A stretch of 64,000 nt of DNA, from the NCBI GenBank assembly GCA_014773175.1, contig VXCM01001530.1, positions 1 to 64,000 of the forward strand, given 5' to 3'. Position 1 is the stretch's first letter. Each line of letters begins with the position of its first letter. Positions 46,601 through 58,661 of this stretch are shown here, piece by piece. Origin of the DNA: Lucifuga dentata (taxonomy: Eukaryota; Chordata; Actinopteri; Ophidiiformes; Bythitidae). The notes beneath the pieces were generated by a model that was given only the letters and a program-made list of their open reading frames with translations, had not been told where the DNA came from and searched no databases. A program made the position numbers and the translations under genes.

Positions 46601-49600
46601 AAAAGCTGTCTATCAAGTTTGGTTGACTTAGCCGACCCAAAATGGAGCTGCACGGAAGACAATGCATGTCTCAGCTGGGGAATATAGTCCCAGGAGAAGA
46701 TGGCTTTTACCAGGACATTAAAACAATCGTGCCTTCTACAGTCGTGGTAAGTGTTAGAAGGTGAAGCAGTGATTTTTAAGGTGCGCGTATCAGCTGAACA
46801 CTTGATTTTAAAAGATTAGGATTGGGAGACATAACAGGAAAATTAATTATACATTTTGATGTTTTGGAAATTGGTTGTCAGTAACGTAACGTGTGTGAGT
46901 TGTAAGATATGTATATTTGGGCTTAAAGGACCATACCATCCATTTTACATGTTTCAGCCTAATATATTCAATTTTCATACATGCAAGGTTACTGACAATC
47001 ATTTCCCAAAGGATACTACTGTATTTCAGCTTTCCTTTACAAAATCTCTTATTATTTCAAAATCAAATATTCAAGTGATACACCCACCTTAAAAATCCAT
47101 GTTTCGCCTGCTAATAGTTACGCAAAATTATGAAGTCATGGTCGTTTAAAATTTTTCGATAAACGCAGGTCTTCTTTTGGGACTGTATTTCCTGGTGGAG
47201 ACATACATTCACTCCACGCTTTTTATTGCTCTTAAATGGTAAAATTACGAAACTTTGAAAAAACCTGAATACATGTCTTGTTCATGATAATGGATTATCT
47301 ATCCTAAGAATGTTTCAAATATCAACAAGTTGATTTTAATAGCATACCAGAATGAACTGAAACCAGTGGTGGTCTGGAAGGTAGGAAAAAATTATTTAAC
47401 TCACCGTTCCAGTAGTATGCTTTGGGAAATGATTGTCAGTAACGTTACGTGTATGAAAATTGAATATATTAGGCTCAAACATGCAAAATGGGTGGTGCGG
47501 TCCTTTAATCATACAAAATTGTCGCTGTGGTCCTTTAAAAAACAGCTTTGCCAAAAATTGAGTCGTTTTTTATAACTGCTTTATGACCTTTGGTTAGCTT
47601 TGGTGGTATCGTTATCGTTTTAACTGCCTCGTCAACTTTGGCACATATTCTTTCCTGACTTAATACCTTATCTGCCATTTTAAATCTGCAGAAACTGCCT
47701 GGAGCACCTTCCAGAGAGGAGACAAATCGCAAGAGAAAGGAAAGGGAAGGAGAAGAGGAAGAGGACAAACATAGGTCTGGCTTTCATTTTTGTGTTTTGA
47801 GACAGAGTTTGTACAGGGTCTGAGCAAATATAGGGTGCATGCGTACACACACATATTTACATACACACACATAAAATTTGTATGTGTGTTGTGTTCTGTT
47901 GTTAAGGTTGTGATTGTGAACAGGGGATGGTCAAACTGATCTGTTGGAAGCATTCTTTAGTACAGTCTGTGCTATGGCTTAGCATATGATGTATCAGAGC
48001 TAGGAACCTTAAAGGATAATGATATTGCATGTTTGAGCCCAATATATACAGTGCTGTGAAAAAGTATTTGCCCCCTTACAGATTTCTTCTGTTTTTGCTT
48101 TTTTGTCACACTTACATGTTTCAGAACATTAAACAAATTTTAATATCAGACAAAGATAACCTGAGTAAATACAAAATGCAGTTTTTAAATGATGATTTCA
48201 TTTATTAAGGGAAAAAAGCTATCCAAACCAACCTGGCCCTATGTGAAAAAGTAATTGCCCCCCCTTGTTAAATGATGAATTAACTGTGATTAACCACAGT
48301 TTTTGGAAAGCTGAGTTCAATTTCACTAGCCACGCCCAGGCCTGATTACTGCCAGACCTGAAGAATCAAGAAATCACTTAAAAAGAACCTGTCTGACAAC
48401 ATGAAGTAGGCTAAAAGATCTCAAAAAGCAATACATCATGCCCCAATCTGAAGAAATTCAAGAACAGATGAGAAACGAAGTCATTGACATCTATCAGTCT
48501 GGAAAGGGTTACAAAGCCATTTCTAAGGCTTTGGGACTCCANNNNNNNNNNNNNNNNNNNNNNNNNNNNNNNNNNNNNNNNNNNNNNNNNNNNNNNNNNN
48601 NNNNNNNNNNNNNNNNNNNNNNNNNNNNNNNNNNNNNNNNNNNNNNNNNNNNNNNNNNNNNNNNNNNNNNNNNNNNNNNNNNNNNNNNNNNNNNNNNNNN
48701 NNNNNNNNNNNNNNNNNNNNNNNNNNNNNNNNNNNNNNNNNNNNNNNNNNNNNNNNNNNNNNNNNNNNNNNNNNNNNNNNNNNNNNNNNNNNNNNNNNNN
48801 NNNNNNNNNNNNNNNNNNNNNNNNNNNNNNNNNNNNNNNNNNNNNNNNNNNNNNNNNNNNNNNNNNNNNNNNNNNNNNNNNNNNNNNNNNNNNNNNNNNN
48901 NNNNNNNNNNNNNNNNNNNNNNNNNNNNNNNNNNNNNNNNNNNNNNNNNNNNNNNNNNNNNNNNNNNNNNNNNNNNNNNNNNNNNNNNNNNNNNNNNNNN
49001 NNNNNNNNNNNNNNNNNNNNNNNNNNNNNNNNNNNNNNNNNNNNNNNNNNNNNNNNNNNNNNNNNNNNNNNNNNNNNNNNNNNNNNNNNNNNNNNNNNNN
49101 NNNNNNNNNNNNNNNNNNNNNNNNNNNNNNNNNNNNNNNNNNNNNNNNNNNNNNNNNNNNNNNNNNNNNNNNNNNNNNNNNNNNNNNNNNNNNNNNNNNN
49201 NNNNNNNNNNNNNNNNNNNNNNNNNNNNNNNNNNNNNNNNNNNNNNNNNNNNNNNNNNNNNNNNNNNNNNNNNNNNNNNNNNNNNNNNNNNNNNNNNNNN
49301 NNNNNNNNNNNNNNNNNNNNNNNNNNNNNNNNNNNNNNNNNNNNNNNNNNNNNNNNNNNNNNNTTTTTCCCTTAATAAATGAAATCATCATTTAAAAACT
49401 GCATTTTGTATTTACTCAGGTTATCTTTGTCTGATATTAAAATTTGTTTGATGATCTGAAACATGTAAGTGTGACAAAAAAGCAAAAACAGAAGAAATCT
49501 GTAAGGGGGCAAATATTTTTTCACAGCACTGTATAGCCCGCATATGTTACGTTACAGACAGCCATTTCCCAAAATATATGACTGAAGCGGTAAATTTTAG

Positions 49601-52600
49601 ATTTTTTTCCTATGTATTAACACAGATCTCCTGGTACTCAAGTTTGTACTGGATGGGACAAAATGACCAGTATGGACACCCCTGCATATCAATCAAAAAT
49701 TTGTCGGTGGCACCATTCAAAGTTGCTATGTTGCATTGTTAAATTCTTATGGAATCTATGCATTTTGGATGTTTGAATGGTAAACTAAGATAAATAATAC
49801 ACTTTCTCAGGGCTTATTGAGAGTGAGTCGTGTCACTAAAAGTGTGATACCTGGGCAACCACAGTGTGCGTACCGTACTGAGTGCACTTGGATTGCACTC
49901 TTCTCTTTGTATTGATGAGACGATGCGATAAATTCTTATGAAAACCTACCATTACACACCTCAGCTCATCTAGAAAGACCTAAAACAAAAAAAAAAGAAA
50001 AAAACATCACATGGTTTGTATAGACGGAGGAAATTAAAGTAAGAAATTTTATCTTTGCTGAGAGGCAGCAGCGAAATGCCATTATGCATTGAGTTATAAA
50101 CATGTTACAGGCACTTTTAAAAGGCCATCTCACCCATATCACATAAACATTTGCTACAGATACCTTATGATAGGTGAGATTTTGCCATGCTACTCATACA
50201 AAGTCAGGGAATCGCTTAAGTGACTGGGGTCCAACCTCTGAATATCTGAAGTGTCTGTAGATAAATTCATAACAACAAATCTAATAGGGTCAAGATATGT
50301 CACTCTACCAAACGTTGGACTAACAGATGGACAGACAGACTGAACAACATTGTCATCCCCAGAGACAAGCAGCTAAAAATTGTGAATTGTGAAAAAAAAC
50401 TGTTGATGATTTGAAGAAAATCTTGTTTTTCAGAGGAATTAAAGTTTCTCTGTGGGAATCTGAAGAGTTTCTGCGAGGAGGCAGATGTAATGCAGCTGTG
50501 CAGTGGAAATGTGGAGAAAATGCAGAAGAGTAGGTTTTTGACTGTCAGCGAAAGCTAACAGATGTTTTGAGATGGTAGTGAAAAGAAATTGCTTTTTAAA
50601 AAAAACCTACAATCGAGTCAGAGTTTTGGACCCCATAGTATTTATGCATGTTTTGCCTTTTAAACATATTCAGCGTAAATATAAAAGCTAATTAAGAGGC
50701 ACTTGTTTATTTGCTGTCAGATTATGTGTAAGATCATTTTCACATTGCTGTCATACGCATAAATTTCCTCCATGTTATCATCCTGTGGAATTGGCACCTC
50801 TTATGTTTTATGAATGCAGTGTTGTTGGCAGGGTATCACAGCAGAATACCAGGTATTTAATTTCCCATCAGGCGATTGATCAGGCTGCCTTGAAGCCGGT
50901 GTGGCTCAGGATATGCGGGTCCTTTCTTTCTTTTTTTTTTTTTTANTTTTTTTTTTTTTTAAGACACGATCGTTTTTTTTTCCTCTTCGTTGAAACATGG
51001 CTGTGGTGCGTCGGTGGTTTTAGCTACCGATGCCAGACCGTTGTTTCCCCCCAGCGGCTCCGCTGAACAGCAGGCAAAGCCAGGCTGCGTTGCTCGCTGG
51101 TTTCTCTTGACAGACGGTGCGGACATGGATGCGGATGCGTTCATTAGGCCGCGCTGAGAGGAAGGTTGGAGGCAGAGGAGAGAAGCTCGGTGCGACGCAG
51201 CTTTTGCAGCCGCAGCCCGCAGGCTTCGCACAGCGGTGTGTTTAACGCTTGCTAATGTGTTTTTTTTTTTTTTTTTTTTTTTTTGTCTGAATGAGGCGGA
51301 ATCCACGTGTGCGCGCGTGAGAGCGACCCCAGTACGGCGAGGAGCATGTTCATTGGTCAGTTTTCGGTTCGGTTTGAAGATCAGGTGTGAAGGAGGACCG
51401 TGGTGACTCCTACTCCACTCGGTCTGGTTGTTGGAACCATTCAGAGAAGCTGTTGTGAAATTAAACGTGATGGTAGTGAGCAGCGAGCACTGTGTATCCC
51501 AGTGGACTATTTTCACATGCGGATGGTTTTTAATTCTGAGTTTTTAAAAGGTGCCTTTAGGTCCTTAAAAATGAAAGTAGGATGTGTTTAAGATTGTGCA
51601 AGATTTTAAGTGTTGGTAAATGTAGCTGTGTAGCTTTTAGCAGTGTAATGACAATTAAAGGACCATACCAATGATTTTACATATCCAGGCCATGTATATA
51701 AAAGTCCATACTGCTGACTTGTTTCCCAAGGTTTTTTTTCTGCCCAGTTTGTCATCCGTTTCCATTCATATGTGAAAATTAACTCGCTGAAACTTGAAAC
51801 TCATTTGAGACAAATAATTCATCAATATGATAATTAGGTTGTAAAGCACTGTCAGTTTTGCCTTATTTGCACAGCATGTAGTGTAACCACAAAGCATCTG
51901 TCTTTGCCTTTACCTATCATTGTCAACTGTAGCATGGTTGGGGTTATTGTTTTTTGCCTTTGCGTCGTCATGGCTGCCAAATTAGAGCGGGTCATCCACT
52001 AATGATGCATTCTTAGCTTTACAATGAGGTGGTGACTCCAGCTACATGGAGGGTTTCTGCATATCAAAACATTTATTTTGTCTTAATTTTAATTGTCTAC
52101 TCATCTCTCCCCTCCTTTCCTACTTTCACATGATGCAGGCAGGAGAAGGAGACTGCCATGACAGAGCCAGAGAAGCTTCCAGAGACCAGCGAGGAGGTAA
52201 GACAGGTTAAGAACCCTGGACAGTATTGGACCTCAAAGTTATCTAAAGTCACCAGCTGAGGACATAGATGGACCAAACCACAGGAGCCTTAATACACATT
52301 ATATTAATTCCCATTTGATTATATGTGATTTTGCACATAGGTTTAATTAACTTGGACACACTCCTGTTGAGGACGTCTGTTTGTTCTGACTGAAAATCTT
52401 GGTTTGAATTTTTTTTTTTTTTTTTTTTAATGTCTCCATTAGATGACTAAATGAGCCTTTTTCAAAAACCATAGACAGTATGAATGCATGTAGGAAGTGA
52501 AATTTTTGATTTGGCTGTTCTGTTGGTGCCTTCTTGGGCAGAAACAGCAGAGATGTTTTTTTTTTTTCTTCACTGTGGCTGATGTTTAAAACCCAATTGA

Positions 52601-55600
52601 TTGCTTTGTTATAAAGGTGCTCATGCTTCTTCTATTGTCCCTAATGGTCCCTGCATACTACTTCTGCCACTGCTACCACTTCTGCTACTACTGCTGCTGC
52701 AACTGTTTCCTCAAGAAACCTGAGTTGGCCAAAGATAAACCCCCAAAGCGGCACTACAGTGGGATACTCCTGGCAACAAACGCTGCCTCATTGTCATGGA
52801 TATGGCTAACAGGAGCTATTGATTGGACTTACAACTTTCAAAGACGTGTATGGGTAGTCATTCTGGCCCATCTCTCGCTCTCTGTTAGCTTGTTGTTTTC
52901 TTTTCGGGCTTCACCCCTACAGTCAGCTCAGCGAAGAGACAAGCAAGGAGCGGTGCAAACATCAAGTCCAAGGACAGCCGCGAAACTCTGTCCACCGTCC
53001 TGTCACTTCAAGACTTTTTTCATCCTCACTGAGCTACAGAAGATGTGGTGCACAAGTTAATGTTTTTCCAGAACTGCACCATGTTTGTTGAAGGACATTA
53101 TGGATTTAAGTCTCAAAGCAAATACTCCTCTTGGATACTAGATGAACTTTCAAATGGCCAAAAGCTTTTATCTGGACTCTAACGGGCTTGACAGTTTTTA
53201 CTTTGCAACAAGCCATCGCTGGAGTTTTGCCACCTTGTGACTCCGAGTATGGCATAACTCCAGACATAACTGAACATAAAGGAAATGTTCTGGCATGGCA
53301 TACTGACTGTTGAGCATTTATCTAATTGGTCTCATCAAGATTTTCTATTGTGATAAGTGCTTGCCACAATTCAAAGGACTAATGCCCGAACACTGGAGGA
53401 CTGCTACTTTGGCCAAAAGCATTTCCAAGCCTCTGCCCCAATGAACTATTGAACCCATCAGCCAGCCAACCAGCTTTCAGATTTCCACCCAAACTTCTCA
53501 GCAGCCTTTGATTGGACCATTGTTGCCTAGATACAGTACATGCAGTCGTGATTGGGCCGTATTCAAACCAGTAAGGATCAGGTGTCAGTGGTACCAGGGA
53601 ATAAGTTGTTTACTAAGTGTTATTTTCCCCCAAGTTTTTTAGAATATGCTTAGTTCTCAGTTTTTCTCTGTGTAGTCTATATTGGGAGAATCCACATTTT
53701 TGGGAAATATTTATTTATGGCTACTGCAGTTTTGATCAAAGATGAGTCTAATCTTCCATATTTTTTTTTTTAAATCTTAAATCTTGACAGACTTTCATTT
53801 TATTTTATTTATTTATTTATTTTTTACCTAATTGGAATTCATTGTTCTCTTCTCCTAAAAGCTAAAAGTAACCAAACTCTTAGCTCGGTAGAAGTTAAAC
53901 TGCAGTATTGCCACCAGATCAATTTGTTGAGGGTTTGATAGAGACTGCAACTACAATTTACTTCAAAAGCAACTTATATCATTAAATTCAAGAGTCTCTA
54001 GGTATGGATTATCAAATAATTACAAATAGCACATCATTTACTACTAGCATGGTAGAAAAAGCAGCAGCACCACGGTGCGCTGCCATCATTAGACTTGAAT
54101 TGGAAAAGGATCTTGCTCAGCAGTTTCTATCATTCACTCTACCCCTCGTAGGCCATCTCCCTGTTATTATTGCACTTTCCTGCACATCTGTCCCTGACCA
54201 TTTGTGTCCACCCAAGTCTGCCTCTCATCTCTCCCATGTATCTTGGGTTGTTTTTATCTTCTTCTGTTTCAGACACCTAAGGCCTTCTCAGCTCGTAAGA
54301 TCTGCCTTGGCAGTAAGTACACCTTTTGGACTTATGCTCCCTTGCACCATCATTTTTGTGTTTGTTAATCAGTGTTGCCCCTGTGTGTTTCCTGTGTTTT
54401 TATACTAGATTTAACTTTACTGATAATGTGTCTATGTCATGGTTGATCCTAGGTTCAGGAACTCCACATAATTGCATCTTAAATAAGCAGTCGGCAGATG
54501 TGTCTCTAGATGGCCCTATATAAGCACGTGCTATGGCCAAGTGACTCTGTTGTGTGTATGGATTTACTCTTCAACATGCCAAAGGTTTTTTTTTTTTTAA
54601 ATCTCACCAGGCAGCAAAGCTTCTCCAGGTTCTGGAAGCGCTGAGGGCGAGCAGGAGTGTGGGGTGGCAGCTGCTCGCAAGAGGAGATGGGGCTCTAGCA
54701 CAGCAGTCACCGCCAAGAAACCTTCAATCAGCATCACCACCGATTCACTCAAGGTATTTGTAAATTACCGTAAATATTCTAATAAAAACGGGTATGCAAA
54801 TTTTGGCTGATATCTAATAATAGCTGGGGGCCGAAGTCAGCGGGAAGAAATAAAGGCCAATCTCAAAGAAAGGTGGGTTTGGTGTATGTCTGTTACTGAC
54901 CAAGGTAAATATTAGTGTAATCTGCTGCTGTCACCAGATGACAGCAGCTATGTTAAACCACTTTAAACGCCTTTCCAGCCGTTGTCCCTTCAGCCTGAAG
55001 GCGCGGCTGGGCTCAATGTGAAACAAAGCCATAAATGTGGAGCCCGTCCCCTGCAAGGAGCTAGTGATGCTCCGCTGTCATCACCAACCCAGAAAAGTAG
55101 GTAACGTGGATGAAAATGAACCTTTATAAAAAGCTACCAGGAGGCATGTTTACACTGAAATGTTTCGCCCTTGTGGCATGATTTTTATGCAGTTATGAGT
55201 TTATCCATCAGCAGTGGGACACGGTTAAAGCTGCTACAAGTTTTTAGTTTCTGTTTCGCTTCACACCACACATCCATATACAGCCGTTATAGGGATGCTC
55301 CTTACTTACGGCACCGCACTCATCGTTCCCAGATTGTTTTAAAGGAAAACTGAAGGACTCTAACTATAACATGGGAAACTTTGGTGAGAAGCATGGAGAT
55401 TATATAGCTTAAAATTAGAAATAAAGGCCTGCCTCTAATAAAGGCCTAGATTTCTGTGTAGTTGAGGGAAATAAAGGCCCCAGCCACTATTTGAGCATTT
55501 CCTGTACCAGTAAAGTTCCTTATAATACGCTGGTGAAGTCACAGAAGCTTTTGCAGCCTCTCTGACTTACGTGTTTTATGTAACAAGCTCACTTGTCCTG

Positions 55601-58600
55601 TGTGTTTGCTTTCAGTCTCTGATCCCAGACATCCGACCACCTCAAGGCCAGGAGGCAGTGGTGGACCTGCACCCAGAGGAGGCTGTCCTGTCAGGGGCTG
55701 AGGACGAAGACAGGAGCCGCCCTGACCAGGACCTCCAGATCCGCCGTACTGTCACACAGGTTGATTCACAGCTCTTACGGCTTCACTGAATAGGATTAAT
55801 TTAAGTAGTGATGCTGTCTCTCAGTTGCAAATCGATTCCGTTGCTGCTTTCCCTCTGCTAAAGGTGGTGCACTCAGACAGTCAGGAGAATGGACAGAAAG
55901 AGGCGAAGAGGAGCAGACGGGAGGACTTGGAGGAGGATGACCTGCGAGGAGAAAGAGAGCGGATACGGGCCCCCGAAGAGAAGACTGACAGCTCAGTTGC
56001 TGACGCCATGGAAACCCAGTCGCCATCACACACGAGTCATGATGTGGAAATCAGCACTGGTAAAAGATCCACTAGATGGCCTTTATGTGTACTTTAGATC
56101 CAGCAAAAGCAGTTTTTGAGAGGATTTTTTTTCCCAAAGTGAATTTAACATTAGATAAGTTTGATAATACCCTGTTTTTTTTCTGAAGACATCGTTAATA
56201 GTTACTTCATCATCATCGTTAATACATATGTTGTGTATTTTGGACGGAGGGAAATGCTATGTTAAAATGGTTTTCCTGTTTTTGTGGCGGCCTAGCTAAC
56301 AGAGTACACATGTTCTGTAGTGAGTAAAGTAAAGTGTCGATTGTTGGTGCAGTTACTTTGATTCCATTGGACTGCTTGCTACTTTTTTCAGTGTGAAAGA
56401 CAGAAAAGTTGGTTATAGAACACTGAAGCATCTCCACAATTTGAGTTTTCCTAGCAGCCCTACTCCTCCTTCCGTGCGTTAGTGTAATAATAAGATACAA
56501 TGCTGATATTCTTGCTTAATTTCTACCCTAGTGACCCCCAGTGAGACCCTCATTCGTCGCTCCATCAGCCAGCAGAAGACTGGTGTGTCCATCACCATCG
56601 ATGACCCCGTTCGCACGGCCCGGCAACCCTCACCTCCACGCGGCAAAGTCTCCAACATCGTTCACATTTGCAACCTGGTGAGAGATTTTTCTAACATGCA
56701 GTCTCTCTTTTATGCAATTTATTTTAAATAGTGCAGGTGCACATGTTCGTCATCATGCTCTGTATGGCAGCACTGATTGGAAAAGATCACTAGACGAATC
56801 TTGATACTGGTGGTCGTACTAATGCATATTTCGTCTCTTTTTGTCTTACAAATGGCTCCACGTGAAGCACAATTTGAGAAACGCTCTCTTCTGTCATTCA
56901 GGTGAGGCCGTTCACTCTGGGCCAACTCAAGGAGCTGTTGGGTCGAACCGGCACCCTGCTGGAGGATGGCTTCTGGATCGACAAAATCAAGTCTCACTGC
57001 TATGTCACTGTAAGTTACTGCAGGAGGTCATCCCTTTAAGAGAAAAGAGATTTAATACTTGTAAGCTACTCCGTACTGCAGGCTGTCCTCTCTGTCTGGT
57101 TTGCAGCAATTCCTTTCATTTTTACTACGTAAAATATGCAGATTGTTAGCTTGATGTTATCCTAATGATAAGAAATGGCTGCAACGGCATATATAATGTT
57201 TGATTTCTCAGGGTTACACGGACCTGCTGTTAACAGGTTTTTTGGGGGGGATTTTTTTCTAAGAAATGTGTATAAAATGTCTGTGCTTTTGCTGTGGCCT
57301 CTGTGCAACCCAAAAAAAACAGCCTGAATTTCTTACTTTAAAATTATGGTCTGATATTATTTGTTAATTTAGTCGGATTCAGAATTTTTCATGAGACCCT
57401 GCTTTGATCCTGTGTGAGTTTCACTCTGGCTTTAGGACGCTTTACGCTTTCTTTTCTTTCCTCCTCTGTTTAGTACTCTAGCCCTGAGGAGGCAGTGGCC
57501 ACACGAGCAGCTCTGCATGGAGTAAAATGGCCTCAGAGTAACCCCAAAGTCCTCAGTGTGGACTTCTGCCAGCAGGATGAAGTAAGACCTTATTGTTTTC
57601 AATCACTTTTGTCTTATTAAGCAGCACAGCACTCAACCTCCTATAACCACGGTGTGTTTGCGCTTGGCAGTTGGACTTCCACAAAGGGCTGGGTGCAGCC
57701 GACAGACCCGGAGCAGATGACCAGGGCCCAGGCTCCGGCCGCGGTNCACAAAGGGCTGGGTGCAGCCGACAGACCCGGAGCAGATGACCAGGGCCCAGGC
57801 TCCGGCCGCGGTCGGGCATCAGGCCTGCCCTCTCTCCTTCCTGAGCGGGACCAGTGGGCTGAGCGTGAGCGCGAGATGGAGCGCAGGGAAAGGGCTCGAG
57901 CAGAGCGTGAGTGGGACCGCGACAAGGTCCGAGAGTTTGAAAAACCTGGAGAAGATAAGGAGGGAGGTCCCCGAAGGTCACGCTCCAGAGAGAGACGGCG
58001 CAAAGAGAGAGGGAAGAGCAAGGAGAAGAAAACCGAAAAGAAGGGTAGGAGTCGTGCACATTGACACCAGGTGCCATTGTTATTGGCTGCAATTGATATT
58101 TGCTTGGTATTGTGTCTGTTTTTACAGAGAAAACAGCTGAGGATCCTCCTGCAAAGCTGCTTGATGACCTGTTCCGCAAAACTAAAGCAGCGCCTTGCAT
58201 ATACTGGCTTCCTCTTACAGAGGAGCAGGTGAGACAAAAACCAGTTTATAATATTTGCAGCTTTGAGCGCACCTCTACAAAAATACATGAGCAAACCGGC
58301 AAACTTTGACATGCTCATTTCTGACATTAAGAATTGTTTCCACGCTACAGTTTGTTCAGCGTGAAGCTGCTCGAGCAGAACGGATGAAGGAGCGCGAGAA
58401 GCGGCGGAAGGAGCTGAACGAGGAAGAGAAAAAAAAGGAAGAAGAGCACAAGGAGAGAACGAAAGGCGGATGTGGTGCAGCAGGAGACCGGAGTGAGGGA
58501 GAGAAGGACAAGGAGAAGGACAGAGACAGAGAGAGGGACAGGGACAGAGACAGAGGGAAAGAAAGGGAGAGGGAGAGGGAGAATGACAAACGCAGGGATG

Positions 58601-58660
58601 GGTACCGTAGGCCAGGGGGCAGCGGGGCAGGTGGGAGCAGACGATCACGCAGCCGCAGCG
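40603..58660 (+). CDS. ACIN1: ACIN1 (acinus), 18 coding exons, 3' end lost at an assembly break
   Basis: Exons: 40603-40740, 42467-42532, 42713-42824, 42914-42969, 43161-46010, 46133-46282, 47692-47774, 52139-52196, 54273-54312, 54611-54753, 55616-55759, 55864-56059, 56532-56677, 56902-57009, 57474-57581, 57671-58044, 58128-58228, 58351-58660 (cut). Once a 67-base artefact is discounted, the phases join for about 1,705 residues. The SAP DNA-binding domain is at residues 10-45 ([20 protein letters not shown]). A Ser/Pro/acidic region and a 440-residue E/R/K helix follow (exon 5), then RKRRWG, the RRM (exons 13-15: [12 protein letters not shown] to VLSVDF), RE/RS-rich tracts, and the RNPS1/SAP18-binding motif [20 protein letters not shown]. 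Acinus is the scaffold of the nuclear ASAP complex at the exon junction complex, acts in splicing, and was named for apoptotic chromatin condensation (family knowledge). Confidence 0.93.
44022..45345 (+). repeat. ACIN1: 1.3 kb polypurine coding repeat in ACIN1 exon 5
   Basis: Continuous GAGAGA/AAGGAG-rich coding tract, about residues 412-851. It encodes repeats such as [18 protein letters not shown] with alternating Glu and Arg/Lys at helix spacing, the pattern of stable single alpha-helices. It accounts for most of the extra length over human acinus (about 1,341 residues). The opposite strand is nearly pure pyrimidine and gives a false LSPSP-type reading frame. Confidence 0.9.
46383..47534. 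mobile_element. TTAA MITE copy L, interrupted by copy M
   Basis: Outer TTAA at 46379-46382 and 47535-47538; ends AGGACAGTACTGG and GCTGTGGTCCT. Its right terminal repeat is split at GGGCTTAA by copy M. In ACIN1 intron 6. Confidence 0.9.
46927..47504. mobile_element. TTAA MITE copy M (578 bp) nested in copy L
   Basis: Flanked by TTAA at 46923-46926 and 47505-47508. Removing M plus one TTAA restores the family sequence GGGCTTAA-CATACAAAA in L, which fixes the target site and the element boundaries. Confidence 0.93.
48049..49531 (+). mobile_element. Tc1-like transposon with an assembly gap inside
   Basis: Terminal inverted repeats start CAGTGCTGTGAAAAAGTATT and end with its complement CAGCACTG, with TA duplicated (48047-48048 and 49532-49533). 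The inverted repeats run well over 100 bases. A plus-strand frame from 48438 ([20 protein letters not shown]) is a Tc1 transposase N-terminus. The rest of the transposase, including the DDE triad, falls in 822 Ns (48542-49363), so intactness cannot be judged. Confidence 0.9.
48542..49363. other. 822 bp assembly gap
   Basis: Run of N inside the Tc1 element, consistent with a multicopy repeat that could not be assembled. Reading frames that cross it are meaningless. Confidence 0.99.
50950..51430 (+). promoter_or_regulatory. ACIN1: Intragenic CpG-rich region, possible short-acinus promoter
   Basis: CpG-dense stretch (GGTGCGACGCAGC, GTGTGCGCGCGTGAG and similar) in intron 7, about 0.7 kb before exon 8. 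Exon 8 contains an in-frame Met ([12 protein letters not shown]). Mammalian acinus has short isoforms lacking the SAP and central regions; a promoter here would produce such a form. Inference. Confidence 0.4.
51659..51850. mobile_element. TTAA MITE copy O, left part
   Basis: TTAA at 51655-51658 then AGGACCATACCAATGA; similarity continues for about 190 bases (ACTTGAAACTCATTTGAGA) and then fades. In ACIN1 intron 7. Confidence 0.75.
57680..57812 (+). repeat. ACIN1: False 66 bp duplication inside ACIN1 exon 16 (N57746)
   Basis: 57680-57745 and 57747-57812 are identical. Exon 16 as assembled is 374 bases; removing one copy and the N gives 307, which restores the phase needed to join exon 17 and a continuous acinus reading. 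The duplication and the frameshift are assembly errors. Confidence 0.93.
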
Positions 58661-58661
58661 N

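Larger units (their letters stand above)
48013..49612. mobile_element. TTAA MITE copy N, left end, split by a Tc1 element
   Basis: TTAA at 48009-48012, then AGGATAATGATATTGCATG to AATATATA. The repeat resumes after the Tc1 element as GCCCGCATATGTTACG to about 49612, where it is cut off. In ACIN1 intron 7. Confidence 0.8.

Noticed and set aside
48411..49391. Long reading frames of 300 or more codons across the N run
   Set aside because: They consist almost wholly of unknown bases; only the Tc1 transposase N-terminus before the gap is real.
50434..50530. Possible extra ACIN1 exon with an acceptor TTTTTCAG
   Set aside because: No good donor at its end (GAG/TAGGTT) and no resemblance to acinus. 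Exons 7 and 8 already join in phase without it.
52617..53060. 147-codon frame with Leu/Cys/Tyr-rich hydrophobic start
   Set aside because: It lies in ACIN1 intron 8, has low-complexity CTG/TGC-derived residues, no recognised domain and no convincing splice or promoter context. It could be a non-coding or alternative exon, but I cannot support a gene.
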